A stretch of 64,000 nt of DNA from Anaerolineaceae bacterium oral taxon 439 (GTDB lineage Bacteria; Chloroflexota; Anaerolineae; Anaerolineales; Anaerolineaceae), in assembly GCA_001717545.1 (NCBI GenBank), contig CP017039.1:62001-126000 (forward strand), given 5' to 3'. Position 1 is the stretch's first letter. The number at the start of each line of letters is the position of its first letter. Shown piece by piece: positions 17,260 to 26,238 of the stretch. Below the pieces are notes generated by a model. That model did not search any database. It saw only the letters and a list, made by a program, of their open reading frames with translations, and was not told where the DNA came from. Made by a program: the position numbers and the translations under genes.

Positions 17260-17847
17260 ATGAGCAATCCCGACGATACCAGCTTAGAGAATAAAGAAAT
17301 TGATAGCCAAAACAGGATCTTCGATTCGGATACAGAGCTAAGTCAACTCGCAGAAGCAATTGTTGATGATCTGGATATTCCGACCGAAAGCAAAAACCAG
17401 AAGATTGAACAGGTTATCAGGACCTTATCAGTATCCAGACAGCTAATTAAAAGCCCGGTTCCGCCGCCTGACTGGCTGGCAGGCTATAAAGAGGTAGAAC
17501 CTACCGCCCCGGAACGGATTCTTCGCCTAGCTGAGAACGAACAACAACATCGTCACGCAATGGAGAAGCTGCTGGTAGAATCCCAGATAGAAAGTCAACG
17601 AACGGAATCTAAATTAGGCGAGAAAGAACAAGAGACCGATCGTTGGTTAGCGAATCGGGGTCTTATATTCGCTTTCATCATTGTTTTGGCATTTCTCAGT
17701 TTTATCGCTTTTTTAATCTGGAAGGATAAAACTGTCGAGGCATTTTATTCCGCGATGATCGGATTAGCGGTTTTAATCGCGAATTTTATTTTTCGATCGC
17801 GAATTTTTTCTTCCGATAGAAACGGGAAAAATCGGGATAAGACCTGA
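17260..17847 (+). CDS. Predicted membrane protein, DUF2335-like (cassette gene 2)
   Basis: The protein has 195 residues. Residues 1-90 are acidic and polar. Residues ~80-130 contain the segment PERILRLAENEQQHRHAMEK and a likely coiled coil. Two membrane helices close the protein (about 135-154 and 159-178), followed by a short basic tail. The pattern of an AENEQ-HR motif before two C-terminal helices resembles the DUF2335 family, whose function is unknown. Start ATG at 17260 with GGAG nine bases upstream, inside the end of gene 1. Confidence 0.75.
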   Translation: MSNPDDTSLENKEIDSQNRIFDSDTELSQLAEAIVDDLDIPTESKNQKIEQVIRTLSVSRQLIKSPVPPPDWLAGYKEVEPTAPERILRLAENEQQHRHAMEKLLVESQIESQRTESKLGEKEQETDRWLANRGLIFAFIIVLAFLSFIAFLIWKDKTVEAFYSAMIGLAVLIANFIFRSRIFSSDRNGKNRDKT

Positions 17848-17927
17848 TTTCGAAACGTATATTATGGATGAGCCTGATAAAACCCTTTGCGGTCTGAATC
17901 GACTGAACAAATTCGGCCCGGGAAAAA

Positions 17928-17980
17928 GGCGATCGGAACCATACCGAGGCAGCTTGTATTTCCCCCGATCGTCTTTTTTT
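17928..17980 (+). terminator. Rho-independent terminator of the cassette
   Basis: A 9-bp stem (17928-17936 with 17965-17973, one G-U pair) is followed by seven Ts (17974-17980). It ends exactly at the edge of the right direct-repeat copy. Confidence 0.75.
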
Positions 17981-18063
17981 CTCCATCCTTCCCCGCACAT
18001 CCGCTACAGCAGGACCTCAGCCCAATCCGTCCCTGTAATCAGGTTCGGGAAAATTTTCCGGGC
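17981..18063. repeat. 83-bp direct repeat, right copy (3' end of the MBL-fold gene)
   Basis: It is identical to 16791-16873 except at 17985. It covers the last 20 codons of the MBL-fold gene, including its stop at 18004, and 23 bp beyond the stop. Confidence 0.95.
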
Positions 18064-18750
18064 ATCCTGAACCGCGCGCGACCGCGACCCCATGTCCATA
18101 TACGCCGCCGCGCCGAAATGAATCAGGAGCGTCCGTTCAGCGTTCGCCGCCAGCGACAGCCGCGCCGCGCCCTCCGGATCGAGATGCCCTGCCGGTCCCG
18201 TTTCTCCCGGAAGGAACCCCGCCTCCGTGATCAGCAGGTCGGCGTTCTTCGCCAGCCGCTCCGCGTTTTCACAGCGCGCCGTATCTAAAACGAAGGCGAC
18301 AATCCGTCCCTCGACTTCCAGTCGGTATCCTGTCGCCGGGACCGCGTGCACCAGCGGCAGCGCCTCCGCCCGAAACGGGAGCGGCCCGCCCGGAAGCGTC
18401 TCGGCTTCCACGATCCGGCTCGCAAAAGGGGCCTTCTCCAACGGCGACATGAACGGGGGACGCAGGATCGCCTCCAGCTCCGCCTTTCCGCCGAGCGGCG
18501 TAACGATCGTCAATCCCGCCTCAAACGGGAACAGGCCGATCGTATGCAGCCCGCTGATATGATCCAGATGCAAATGCGTCAGGAAAAGAAACGCCGGCTT
18601 CTGGAAATCGACGAGCGAACGCGCCCGCGTCAGCCCTGATCCGGCGTCCAAAAGAATCGTCTCGTTCTCCGTCTCCACGAGAACGCAGGTTGTCATCCCG
18701 TTCGCGTCGTCGTACCAGCCGTTCGCTCCCAAAACCGTAACCTTAACCAT
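18004..18750 (-). CDS. Metallo-beta-lactamase-fold hydrolase
   Basis: The protein has 248 residues from the ATG at 18750, which has a near-perfect ribosome-binding site (AAAGGAGGTG). The open frame to 18828 is not needed. It has the dinuclear-zinc motif THLHLDH (HxHxDH) near residue 55, an upstream DAGSGL, a distal Asp in LDTARCE, a His in GHLDPEGAA and LLIHFGAA near the end. It belongs to the Lactamase_B_2 / RNase Z-like group; the substrate is unknown. The last 20 codons are duplicated 1.19 kb away at the left edge of the inserted cassette. Confidence 0.87.
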   Translation of the reverse strand: MVKVTVLGANGWYDDANGMTTCVLVETENETILLDAGSGLTRARSLVDFQKPAFLFLTHLHLDHISGLHTIGLFPFEAGLTIVTPLGGKAELEAILRPPFMSPLEKAPFASRIVEAETLPGGPLPFRAEALPLVHAVPATGYRLEVEGRIVAFVLDTARCENAERLAKNADLLITEAGFLPGETGPAGHLDPEGAARLSLAANAERTLLIHFGAAAYMDMGSRSRAVQDARKIFPNLITGTDWAEVLL

Positions 18751-18775
18751 GCACACCTCCTTTACGCCTGGTTCG

Positions 18776-18810
18776 AAAAAAGCGGGCGTCAGCTGCCCGA
18801 CCCGCTTTTT
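18776..18810 (-). terminator. Rho-independent terminator downstream of gpmI
   Basis: AAAAAGCGGG-type arms (18776-18786) pair with CCCGCTTTTT (18801-18810). Read on the minus strand, a GC-rich stem ends in a T-run, 33 bp after the gpmI stop. Confidence 0.8.
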
Positions 18811-18843
18811 CCGTTTTAAACTTCCCAATTCATAGCCGAACGA

Positions 18844-20418
18844 TTACTTGAGCATCGACTTTTCCCAAATCTTCATTGGCTCGAACCCCAGAAGCTCGAC
18901 AACCGTCGCAGCGATATTCGCCAGACCGTACTGCCCGTCGGCGAATTCAACCTTCCGTGTCCGGTCATAAATAATAAACGGAACCGGGTTGAGCGAATGC
19001 GACGTTTTCGGCTCGTACCCGCCGTCTTTTTTCTTCTTCAACATGTCGTCGGCGTTGCCGTGATCGGCGGTCACGACCAGCGTGAAATCAACCGAATCCA
19101 TCAGCTCCATCAGCCGTTTCAGTCCCAGATCGACCGACTCGACGCCAATCATCGTCGATTCCATAACGCCGGTATGCCCAACCATGTCGCCGTTCGGATA
19201 ATTCAACCGCAAGAAGCCGTACTTCCCGGACCTGATCGCCTCAATCATTCGATCGGTAATCTCCGCCGATTTCATCCAGGGCCGTTGGTCGAACGGAACG
19301 TTATCCGACGGAATTTCGACGTACGTCTCGAGTTCTTCCGAGACCTTCCCGCTCCGATTCCCATTCCAGAAATACGTCACGTGTCCGTATTTCTGCGTTT
19401 CGGAAATCGCGAATTCGTTGACGCCCTTTCCGACGAGGAACTCGGTCAGCGTATTCGAGATCGACGGGGGATTAACGAGATATCGGTCCGGAAGCTTCAG
19501 GTCGCCGTCATACTGGAGCATTCCGGCGTACAGAACCTTCGGACGCCGGCCGCGATCGAATTTATCGAACGCGTCATAGTCGAACGCCATGCTCAGTTCG
19601 ATCGCGCGGTCCCCGCGGAAATTGAAGAAAATGACGCTGTCGTTATCCTCGATCGTCCCGACCGGCTTCCCGTTTTCGACGATAACGAACTCGTGCATGT
19701 CCTGATCGATCAACGGATCGATTTCGGAGCGGTACGTCTGAATCGCTTCGGTCGCCGAAGCGAATTTCCGTCCCTCCCCGTGAACATGCGTATCCCAGCC
19801 GCGCTTGACCATCGGCCAGTCCGCCTGATACCGGTCCATCGTAATATACATCCGCCCGCCGCCGGAAGCGATCCGCGCGTCAAACGAAGCGTCGTTCAGC
19901 CCGGCGAAGAAGCGCTCGATATCCTCAACGTAGGTCAGCGCCGACGTCGGCGGAACGTCGCGTCCGTCGAGAAGAATATGCAGCCGGACTTTCGCGACCC
20001 CGTCCTTTTTCGCGTGCTCGATCATCGCTTTGACATGGTTGATATGCGAATGTACGTTGCCGTCCGAAAACAGCCCGATCAGATGCAGCGTCGTACCGTG
20101 CTTCCTGACGTTGTCAACGAGTTCGCGCCAGACTTCTGACTCAAACATCTTCCCGCTGGCAATACTTTCATTAACGAGCTTCGCCCCCTGCGAATATATC
20201 TGGCCGCAGCCGATCGCGTTATGCCCGACTTCGCTGTTGCCCATATCGTCGTCCGACGGCAGCCCTACCGCCGTTCCATGCGCCTTCAGGCGTACGTTCG
20301 GACAGTTTTGCAGCAGCCAATCCAGATACGGCGTATGCGCCTTACGAACGCAGTCGCCAGCTTCGTCTTTTCCGAAACCGACGCCGTCCATAACGACTAA
20401 AACCAAAGGTTTTTCCAT
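18844..20418 (-). CDS. gpmI: 2,3-bisphosphoglycerate-independent phosphoglycerate mutase
   Basis: This 524-residue enzyme interconverts 3- and 2-phosphoglycerate in glycolysis with two Mn ions and a phosphoserine. It has the first metal motif LVVMDGVGFGK at the N-terminus, the active-site Ser in GNSEVGHNAIG near residue 62, the DGRDVPPTS phosphotransferase-domain motif, and TADHGNADDM near the C-terminus. Length agrees with the family. Ribosome-binding site GAGGG precedes the ATG. It is monocistronic, with a terminator at 18776-18810. Confidence 0.96.
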   Translation of the reverse strand: MEKPLVLVVMDGVGFGKDEAGDCVRKAHTPYLDWLLQNCPNVRLKAHGTAVGLPSDDDMGNSEVGHNAIGCGQIYSQGAKLVNESIASGKMFESEVWRELVDNVRKHGTTLHLIGLFSDGNVHSHINHVKAMIEHAKKDGVAKVRLHILLDGRDVPPTSALTYVEDIERFFAGLNDASFDARIASGGGRMYITMDRYQADWPMVKRGWDTHVHGEGRKFASATEAIQTYRSEIDPLIDQDMHEFVIVENGKPVGTIEDNDSVIFFNFRGDRAIELSMAFDYDAFDKFDRGRRPKVLYAGMLQYDGDLKLPDRYLVNPPSISNTLTEFLVGKGVNEFAISETQKYGHVTYFWNGNRSGKVSEELETYVEIPSDNVPFDQRPWMKSAEITDRMIEAIRSGKYGFLRLNYPNGDMVGHTGVMESTMIGVESVDLGLKRLMELMDSVDFTLVVTADHGNADDMLKKKKDGGYEPKTSHSLNPVPFIIYDRTRKVEFADGQYGLANIAATVVELLGFEPMKIWEKSMLK

Positions 20419-20518
20419 ATAACCCTCACTTATAGATGAATCATTTTTCGGGAAAATCCCGAGCTGTCAGATAAGTTTCCGTCCGCCCCGCGGCTTTTTT
20501 CCCGCGCCGCGAACGCTC

Positions 20519-20553
20519 AAAAGCAAAACGGGAAGAAGAGATCCTCCTTCCCG
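20519..20553 (-). terminator. Rho-independent terminator after the LCP gene
   Basis: On the minus strand a 10-bp stem with one mismatch (20544-20553 with 20529-20538) is followed by TTTTGCTTTT. It lies 15 bp after the LCP stop codon. The rest of the gap to gpmI shows no gene. Confidence 0.75.
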
Positions 20554-20567
20554 CTCGCCTCCCAGGA

Positions 20568-22160
20568 TTAAGGCATTGGGTTATTATTCGCCCATGCGTC
20601 CGTAATCGTCACGACAAAGTCGATCGAACTGTTCGGGTCGTAACTCATCCGTACGAACTCGATCGGAACGTTCAGGACCGAACGCAGGAATTTTCCGGTA
20701 AACGGCTTCCCGGTAATGATCTCCAGCCCGTTCGCGTAAGAGTTCTGAGCCGGCCCCTGATTCGCGATTTCGATCCCGTATGTCTGGAAGTACGCGACCG
20801 TCCGATCGAAAATTGCCGGATCGCTCGCCCCGTTCAGGAGCGTTATCCGCGCTTTTTCACCCGCGACCAGGACCGATTCGTCCTGACCCTCCCCGAGCAT
20901 CGTCGCCGGAGAAGCCGCGACCGACGCGCCGAAAATCGCGTCGCGCGATTCGCGGATCTTATCCGGGATCGGAACCAGAATATCCTCGCCGTTCGGGCTC
21001 TTTTCGAGCTCGACCTGATACGGCGGCGCGATCACAGCGCGGGAAATCTCCCAAGGCTCGAGATCGGTTACCGTCCAGGCTAATTTGACCATGTCGCTGA
21101 TCGATAAGTTCGTCTTGACCGCTTTCGTCACGGCGTCGTAAAGCTGCTGCGGATTGGCGAGCAGCTTCGGCAGCTGCCAGATCAGCTGTTCATAGATCGC
21201 GTATAAAACGTCCTGCTGCCGCTGCGCCCGTTCAAAGTCGCCGCCAAGGGTATACCGGTGACGCGCGTAAGCGAGCGCCGTCGCGCCGTCGAGGTCCTGA
21301 ACGCCGGCATGGAGCGTAACCGTATTCGCCGGACCGATCGGGTCAACCGTAATATCCTCCTTAACGTTGATCGCCAGCTTGTCGATCGCGTCGATAAAGT
21401 CGGCGAATCCTTCAAAATTAATCACCGCGTAATATTGAATATCGACGCCGAGGAAAAGCTCGACCGTTTCGATCGCCAGCTGCGGACCGCCGCCGGGGAG
21501 ATTTTCCGCCTCGGCAAGGTAATACGCCGTGTTGATCCGCTGATAGCCATGTCCGGGGATCGAGACCCATAAATCGCGCGGAATCGAAAGCATCCCCGCG
21601 CGGCCTGTCACCGGATCGTACGTCACCAGCATCATCGAGTCGGTACGCGAGGCGCGCTCGTTCGCTTCCCAATCGCGGTAATCGAGCCCCATCGCCAGAC
21701 AAGTGATCCGCGATTTCCCGTCCCAGGACTCATGTTCCACCTCGGCTAAATCCGCGACTGAAATCTCGGACTCTTTTCCGGCCTCATCTTCGTCGTTCCG
21801 CAGCGTTACTTCGCCCGACTCGTTGACAAGCGGAAGGCCGGGAAGCTTGACGATCGAGAACGTCCGCGCGTAATGATTGACCGTTCGAAACGCGAAGATC
21901 CCGAGAATAATCCCCAATACGGTCAGCACGCCGAAAACAATGAACTTCGTCCGCGGATTTCGCGGCTTCTTCGCCTTCGGAGGCTTCTGGCGCCTGGGGT
22001 CGTTCCCGCCAAACGCGGACGAAGCCGGAGGAGCCCCGTTGGGACGGTATCCTTGCGCGCCCGCCGGGTTCGGGACCGGCCCCGGCTGCTGCTGCCGCGG
22101 CGGACAGGGCTGCCCCTGCGCCGACGGATTAACGTTTCGATACGGTTGATTTTTTTCCAT
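20568..22160 (-). CDS. LytR-CpsA-Psr (LCP) family cell-wall glycopolymer ligase
   Basis: The protein has 530 residues from the ATG at 22160; AAGGAG lies 10 nt upstream, whereas the TTG at 22169 is too close to it. A Pro/Gln-rich cytoplasmic tail (to ~70) precedes one membrane helix (~72-95). The LCP domain shows SRTDSMMLVTYDP, the Arg-rich MLSIPRDLWVSIPGHGYQRINTAY, and ALAYARHRY. A C-terminal LytR_C domain follows (about 430-530). LCP enzymes attach polyprenyl-linked glycopolymers to peptidoglycan or proteins outside the membrane. The Trm112-like gene ends 14 bp upstream of its start. Confidence 0.93.
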   Translation of the reverse strand: MEKNQPYRNVNPSAQGQPCPPRQQQPGPVPNPAGAQGYRPNGAPPASSAFGGNDPRRQKPPKAKKPRNPRTKFIVFGVLTVLGIILGIFAFRTVNHYARTFSIVKLPGLPLVNESGEVTLRNDEDEAGKESEISVADLAEVEHESWDGKSRITCLAMGLDYRDWEANERASRTDSMMLVTYDPVTGRAGMLSIPRDLWVSIPGHGYQRINTAYYLAEAENLPGGGPQLAIETVELFLGVDIQYYAVINFEGFADFIDAIDKLAINVKEDITVDPIGPANTVTLHAGVQDLDGATALAYARHRYTLGGDFERAQRQQDVLYAIYEQLIWQLPKLLANPQQLYDAVTKAVKTNLSISDMVKLAWTVTDLEPWEISRAVIAPPYQVELEKSPNGEDILVPIPDKIRESRDAIFGASVAASPATMLGEGQDESVLVAGEKARITLLNGASDPAIFDRTVAYFQTYGIEIANQGPAQNSYANGLEIITGKPFTGKFLRSVLNVPIEFVRMSYDPNSSIDFVVTITDAWANNNPMP

Positions 22161-22174
22161 CCGTCGCAAACTCC

Positions 22175-22405
22175 TTATGACACTTCCTCAGATAAAACCG
22201 GCGGGATCGCCAACGATTCTTCGGGCGTTTCGATATACTTCGAACCTTCGTCGATCAGCATGACCGGAATATCCTCTACGATCGGGTATTTCCGTCCGCA
22301 ATCGCCGCAGATCAGATAACTTTCTTTATAATTTCTTAAAGATCCAGCGCCATTTTTTACGCAGACCGGACAGCGCAGAATTTCCAGCAGATCCTTTCGA
22401 ATCAT
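22175..22405 (-). CDS. Trm112-like zinc-binding protein
   Basis: This 76-residue protein starts MIRKDLLEILRCPVC, the Trm112p/UPF0434 pattern. A second Cys pair follows in ICGDCGRKYPIVEDIPVML, giving a likely four-Cys zinc site. Relatives act as small partner or activator of methyltransferases; the bacterial role is not settled. The ribosome-binding site GGAGGG is strong. It sits between the VanW and LCP genes on the same strand. Confidence 0.85.
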   Translation of the reverse strand: MIRKDLLEILRCPVCVKNGAGSLRNYKESYLICGDCGRKYPIVEDIPVMLIDEGSKYIETPEESLAIPPVLSEEVS

Positions 22406-22496
22406 GATCCCTCCGGTTTTTTCTCTCCATTTTTACTTATTCTACCATAGGGGGATTTTCCGAGACTCGAATTCCGCCCAGACTCCGACGCGTCGT

Positions 22497-24410
22497 CTAA
22501 TCCGGCGCAGCGGTCGGCGACGGGGTCGGAATATTTTCCGTCCCAGGCCCATACTCATAAATCGCCTGCCAAGGCTTATAGTTGGTAACGAAGCGGTCCT
22601 GAAGATGGACCAGTCCGTCTTCATACACCGTCCGGACGACGTCGACGTCCGCACCCTTAATTTCCCAGTCGACCTGCTCGATAACGCCCGTCGGGAGCTC
22701 AGGATTCTCCCGGTAAATCGGCTCGCCCGGCTCGGTCAGGTTCGTCGGCCCCGTCGTCTCCAGCTCCACGTAGCGGTTGACTTTGGTGCTGTAAAATTTC
22801 CATTGAATCGTATAAGCCCCCGGATTCACGTACACTTCCATCAAAATCCAACTCGGCGTATCGTTCGTGAATTTCAGGTCCAGAACCGGGAAGAAAACCG
22901 ATGCGTCGAGACCCGACAGCCCCGGATCGATATTTCCATTCGCCAGCCGTTCATAGTAAAAAACGCGGTAGGCATGCTGATGACGCTCTTTGATCGGAAG
23001 CCCATAGTTCAGCGCAGTCCGGAACAGCGTCGTGCTGACCTGACAAATTCCGCCGCCAACCCCCTGAACCGTTTCGTTCCCGACGATAACCGCCGCCTCA
23101 GCGAACCCGTTTTCAATATCGATATCGCCGATATTCTCCGCCATCGAAAACGTCTCCCCCGGCTTAATGAGCATGCCATGAAACGGAGCCGACCCGGCGA
23201 CGATATTCTGAATCCGTTCCGGCGACGAGCCGTAAAAGTAGGTATACTGCGAAAAAGCCAACTCGCGGATCCCCAGCGATTCCGCCGTTGCGTTCGAACG
23301 GACCTCGGGCTCCGAAATCTCTAAAACCAGCTCCGCTTCGCCGCGACCGCCCTGAATCGCGTCCTGAATATTTCGGAGAGAGGCCTCGATATCGAGCTCC
23401 TGCCCGACGACGGCCTCCGCGAACGGTTCTAACTGCCGCGTGTCGTCGTTAAAAATGAACTTCGCGTTCCGCGGCTTGCGGAATAAATCGACGCTGAGCG
23501 AGACGAGCCGGTTATAAAACGGGTCGCGCCTGATCGTCATCTCGATCGATACCTCGTCCCGGTAGATCGTCGGCGTAAAGTTGATCCATCCGGCGAGCAA
23601 ATCGCCCGCAATCTCGTCGATTACGCGGTACCCGTCGCCTTCGCGGACGAACAGCTTGAACGGAGCGCCTAAAACCTGTTCGAGCTGCGCTTTCTTTTCC
23701 GCGAGCTTATCCGCCGTCGTTTCGAGCGTCACGACCGGCAGCTCCAGCTCTGTCGTCCGCATCGTCTTCGCCAGCATCCCCAGCATCGCCAGCGTCACCG
23801 GCCGGTCCAGGAGCCGCCCCGCCTTTCCGGCTTCGATCCGAACCAACGAGCCCTGAAGCGTAAGCGACGGCTGTTCCATGGGGACGTCGATATATTTAGC
23901 GATATCTGAAATAAAATTGAACGCGACCCGCTGATCAAACAGCAGGACCGGCTCCAGATTCACTCCGATCGTCCGCGCCATGACCCGCTGGCGCAGGTTC
24001 TTCATCTCATCGCCGCCGCGCCCGAAACCGTACGCGTTCGCGACCGTCGCCGGAAACTGAATCTGCATCCCCAATTCTTCCGGGATCCCATGCCAGACGT
24101 TGTCTTCATACCGGAACGCGAACGCCGCCGCAAACGGAAACGTCAGCTTCTCGCGCAGCAGCGCCTCCGCCTCACCCGTCGTCAGCCCGCCGAGCGGGAC
24201 GCCGGAAACGTGGACCCCTGGGAAAATTTTCTCATGATACGCCTCGCGCGTATAAAGCGCGTATCCAACGAACGTCAGTCCCGCCGCCACGCAGCCGGCG
24301 ACCAGAATGAACGCCGCTCGCAGCAGCCCCATTTTTAAAGCTCCGGGAGCTCCCCCTCGCGGCGGCCTACTCGCCCCCGTTCGGGAGGCCTTTTTTTCTT
24401 CAGAATTCAT
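22497..24410 (-). CDS. VanW-family protein with YoaR-like peptidoglycan-binding domains
   Basis: The protein has 637 residues from the ATG at 24410. A membrane helix at about 30-52 puts the rest outside the cell. Two PG_binding_4-type domains follow: GVHVSGVPLGGLTTGEAEALL near 65, and a second around 275-380. The VanW domain (~395-540) shows the block PGETFSMAENIGD and GVGGGICQVSTTLFRTALN. These proteins are common envelope components of unknown reaction; the name derives from vancomycin clusters but gives no evidence of resistance here. Start overlaps the end of the upstream membrane-protein gene by 11 bp. Confidence 0.9.
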   Translation of the reverse strand: MNSEEKKASRTGASRPPRGGAPGALKMGLLRAAFILVAGCVAAGLTFVGYALYTREAYHEKIFPGVHVSGVPLGGLTTGEAEALLREKLTFPFAAAFAFRYEDNVWHGIPEELGMQIQFPATVANAYGFGRGGDEMKNLRQRVMARTIGVNLEPVLLFDQRVAFNFISDIAKYIDVPMEQPSLTLQGSLVRIEAGKAGRLLDRPVTLAMLGMLAKTMRTTELELPVVTLETTADKLAEKKAQLEQVLGAPFKLFVREGDGYRVIDEIAGDLLAGWINFTPTIYRDEVSIEMTIRRDPFYNRLVSLSVDLFRKPRNAKFIFNDDTRQLEPFAEAVVGQELDIEASLRNIQDAIQGGRGEAELVLEISEPEVRSNATAESLGIRELAFSQYTYFYGSSPERIQNIVAGSAPFHGMLIKPGETFSMAENIGDIDIENGFAEAAVIVGNETVQGVGGGICQVSTTLFRTALNYGLPIKERHQHAYRVFYYERLANGNIDPGLSGLDASVFFPVLDLKFTNDTPSWILMEVYVNPGAYTIQWKFYSTKVNRYVELETTGPTNLTEPGEPIYRENPELPTGVIEQVDWEIKGADVDVVRTVYEDGLVHLQDRFVTNYKPWQAIYEYGPGTENIPTPSPTAAPD

Positions 24411-25980
24411 CAATCCCGTTCCGCTCCATGATCTCGGAAAGATTCACGTCGTAACAGCGAATCTCCGCTTGATTATACAAAAGAAATTCGTCCGCCGGAC
24501 CGAAAAACGCTTCGATCCGTGCGTTGGTCAACCCGTCGCGCTGGGTTTCGTCAACGAGGAGGCAGCGCGCGTTAAATCCGGCGCGGTACCAGTCGGCCCG
24601 CGACGCGACCGCCGGACCGATCGTCCCATTCTCATAAACGATCGGCGCCGCCTGAATCCGGTTCCCCGAATAGTAATTTAACGCCGCGGATTCCCAATAA
24701 GTTCCGTATATCCGCGCCGCGCCCCGATCCTTCAGCGCGTCGGCGAGCTCAACCAGCCGGTTGTCGCTCGGCGGCGAAGCGCGAAATTCCGCCGACAGGT
24801 TCGACCATCCGATCAGGACCAGAGCCGTCAGCGCTGCGTTCCGCCGCCAGCCCGGAGAAAGGCGCGGGGTCGCCCGGACCGCAAGCTCCATCCAAAGAAA
24901 ATACGCCGGAGCAAGGTAACGGAACGCCGCTTCGCCTTGCGTAACGTCCGTCAGCGTAAAACTGGCGACGACCGCGCCGCCGCCGAAAAAGAGGAGCTTA
25001 TCCGCCATGGCCCCCCCGCGCCAATCGCGTATCAGCCGCACGCCGCAGCGCGCCGCCATCCCCGCCGTAAACAGCGCCATCGCGCCCGCCCCGATCCACT
25101 CCACCGGCGTCAGCTCCGGAACCGCCAGCCAGGGTCTTCGCGTAAACAACCGCAGCCAGGTATCCGCCCCATTCATCAGGTACCGCCCCAGATCCGCCAC
25201 GCCGATCACCCCGTTTTTCGTCGCCGTCAGCGTCAGCCCGCCGCTGCGTTCGAGCCAGATCAGGAACGCTTTCGAAAGAAAAACGCCCCCGAGCGCGGCC
25301 GCCCCAAGTTTCAGCGCGCGGCGCCGCCTCAGGGAAACGGCGTCAGCCGCCGCGACGACGAGACAGGGCGCGGCAAAGAAATACAGAACGAAGCCGTCGG
25401 CGACGCAGCCAAGCGCGACGCAGACGGCGAACCCGACCCAGCTCAGCGCGCTGGGTTCGGACGGACGGTCCGTCAGCCGTGAGGCCAGCCAAACCAACGC
25501 GAAAATCTGCGCAATCGCGACGGCATGCATCCCGACCGTCGCCATCGAATGCCACAGCGCGCGCGGGATCAGAGCCACCGGCAGCAGCGCTGCAAAACAG
25601 ACCCATCCCGGCTTGATTGCCGTCTGGCGCTCCGAACGGAGCGTCAGGAACGCGAACGCCGCGACCAGCCCGCAGCTGATCGGTCCGATCAGGTACAGCG
25701 CCGCCTTCCGGCCCAGAACCAGCCGCAGCGGCAGCGCCCACAGGATATCCCCGGTCAGCGCTGAAAAGAAACCGCCGCGCCAGCCAGCGAGCGTCCAGTT
25801 CCCGTCCAGCATGTCCTCGGCTGCGAGAATGAAGTACATATTGTCCGAATTAACCGTGAAGCGCGTCGCGATCATAAAAAAAACGTAAAGCGCCGTCAGC
25901 GAAAAAACCGCCGCCGCGCCGATCCGGAAAAACCGGTTGTCGGATGCCTCGCGCAAATCCTGACGTTTCGATAAATTCAT
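24400..25980 (-). CDS. Polytopic membrane protein, possible GT-C-type glycosyltransferase
   Basis: The protein has 526 residues from the ATG at 25980. An open frame to a TTG at 26049 lacks a ribosome-binding site. About nine to ten hydrophobic segments cover residues 20-400. A soluble C-terminal domain of ~110 residues ends the protein. The first outside loop contains NSDNMYFILAAEDMLDGNW, which resembles the acidic loop of ArnT/PMT-like GT-C enzymes, but the match is weak. It is coupled to the VanW gene, so a role in envelope glycan assembly is plausible. Confidence 0.7.
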   Translation of the reverse strand: MNLSKRQDLREASDNRFFRIGAAAVFSLTALYVFFMIATRFTVNSDNMYFILAAEDMLDGNWTLAGWRGGFFSALTGDILWALPLRLVLGRKAALYLIGPISCGLVAAFAFLTLRSERQTAIKPGWVCFAALLPVALIPRALWHSMATVGMHAVAIAQIFALVWLASRLTDRPSEPSALSWVGFAVCVALGCVADGFVLYFFAAPCLVVAAADAVSLRRRRALKLGAAALGGVFLSKAFLIWLERSGGLTLTATKNGVIGVADLGRYLMNGADTWLRLFTRRPWLAVPELTPVEWIGAGAMALFTAGMAARCGVRLIRDWRGGAMADKLLFFGGGAVVASFTLTDVTQGEAAFRYLAPAYFLWMELAVRATPRLSPGWRRNAALTALVLIGWSNLSAEFRASPPSDNRLVELADALKDRGAARIYGTYWESAALNYYSGNRIQAAPIVYENGTIGPAVASRADWYRAGFNARCLLVDETQRDGLTNARIEAFFGPADEFLLYNQAEIRCYDVNLSEIMERNGIDEF

Positions 25981-26157
25981 ATTTCCTGGCTCTCTTTCGC
26001 CGCCGTTCCCCGCGTTTGATTTTTTTCTTCGACCCGACCTTGTTTCCAACAGGGCGGGCCGTTCCCGTTGATTATATTCCGAAACAGGCTGGAAACCCGG
26101 CGCGGTTCCTCCGGACCATCCGCGAAAATCCTTTGATCGAATTGCGCGGGGACGGAT

Positions 26158-26163
26158 TATAAT
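26158..26163 (+). promoter_or_regulatory. Candidate -10 element of the phosphohexomutase gene
   Basis: A perfect TATAAT lies 76 bp before the ATG at 26239. The best -35 (TTGATC at 26133) is 19 bp away, longer than ideal. Confidence 0.35.
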
Positions 26164-26238
26164 TAACCCGAGTTAAAGTGACCCCGGTTCACACGTTCGT
26201 TGAACACACTGAAAAAAAAATCCACTGGAGGGAACAAT

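Larger units (their letters stand above)
16874..17980 (+). mobile_element. Putative inserted two-gene cassette bounded by 83-bp direct repeats
   Basis: About 1.1 kb between the two repeat copies looks AT-richer than its neighbours. It carries its own promoter (16977-17005), an 8-bp inverted repeat overlapping it, two co-directional genes (74 and 195 residues) and a Rho-independent terminator (17928-17980). The layout fits integration of a circular DNA that carried the MBL-gene 3' end, which regenerates the gene on one side and leaves a duplicate on the other. No integrase, transposase or tRNA target is present, so how it moved is inference. Confidence 0.5.

Noticed and set aside
16791-18063. 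CRISPR array or insertion sequence
   Set aside because: Only two repeat copies with genes between them, no spacers, no transposase and no terminal inverted repeats at the cassette edges.
22404-23324. Long plus-strand open frame of 306 residues opposite the VanW gene
   Set aside because: Arg-rich shadow frame produced by GC-rich antisense codons; the minus-strand VanW protein has clear domain motifs. Similar shadows elsewhere were discarded for the same reason.
22497-24410. Vancomycin-resistance function for the VanW-domain protein
   Set aside because: VanW domains are widespread in envelopes; no vanHAX-type ligase genes are present.
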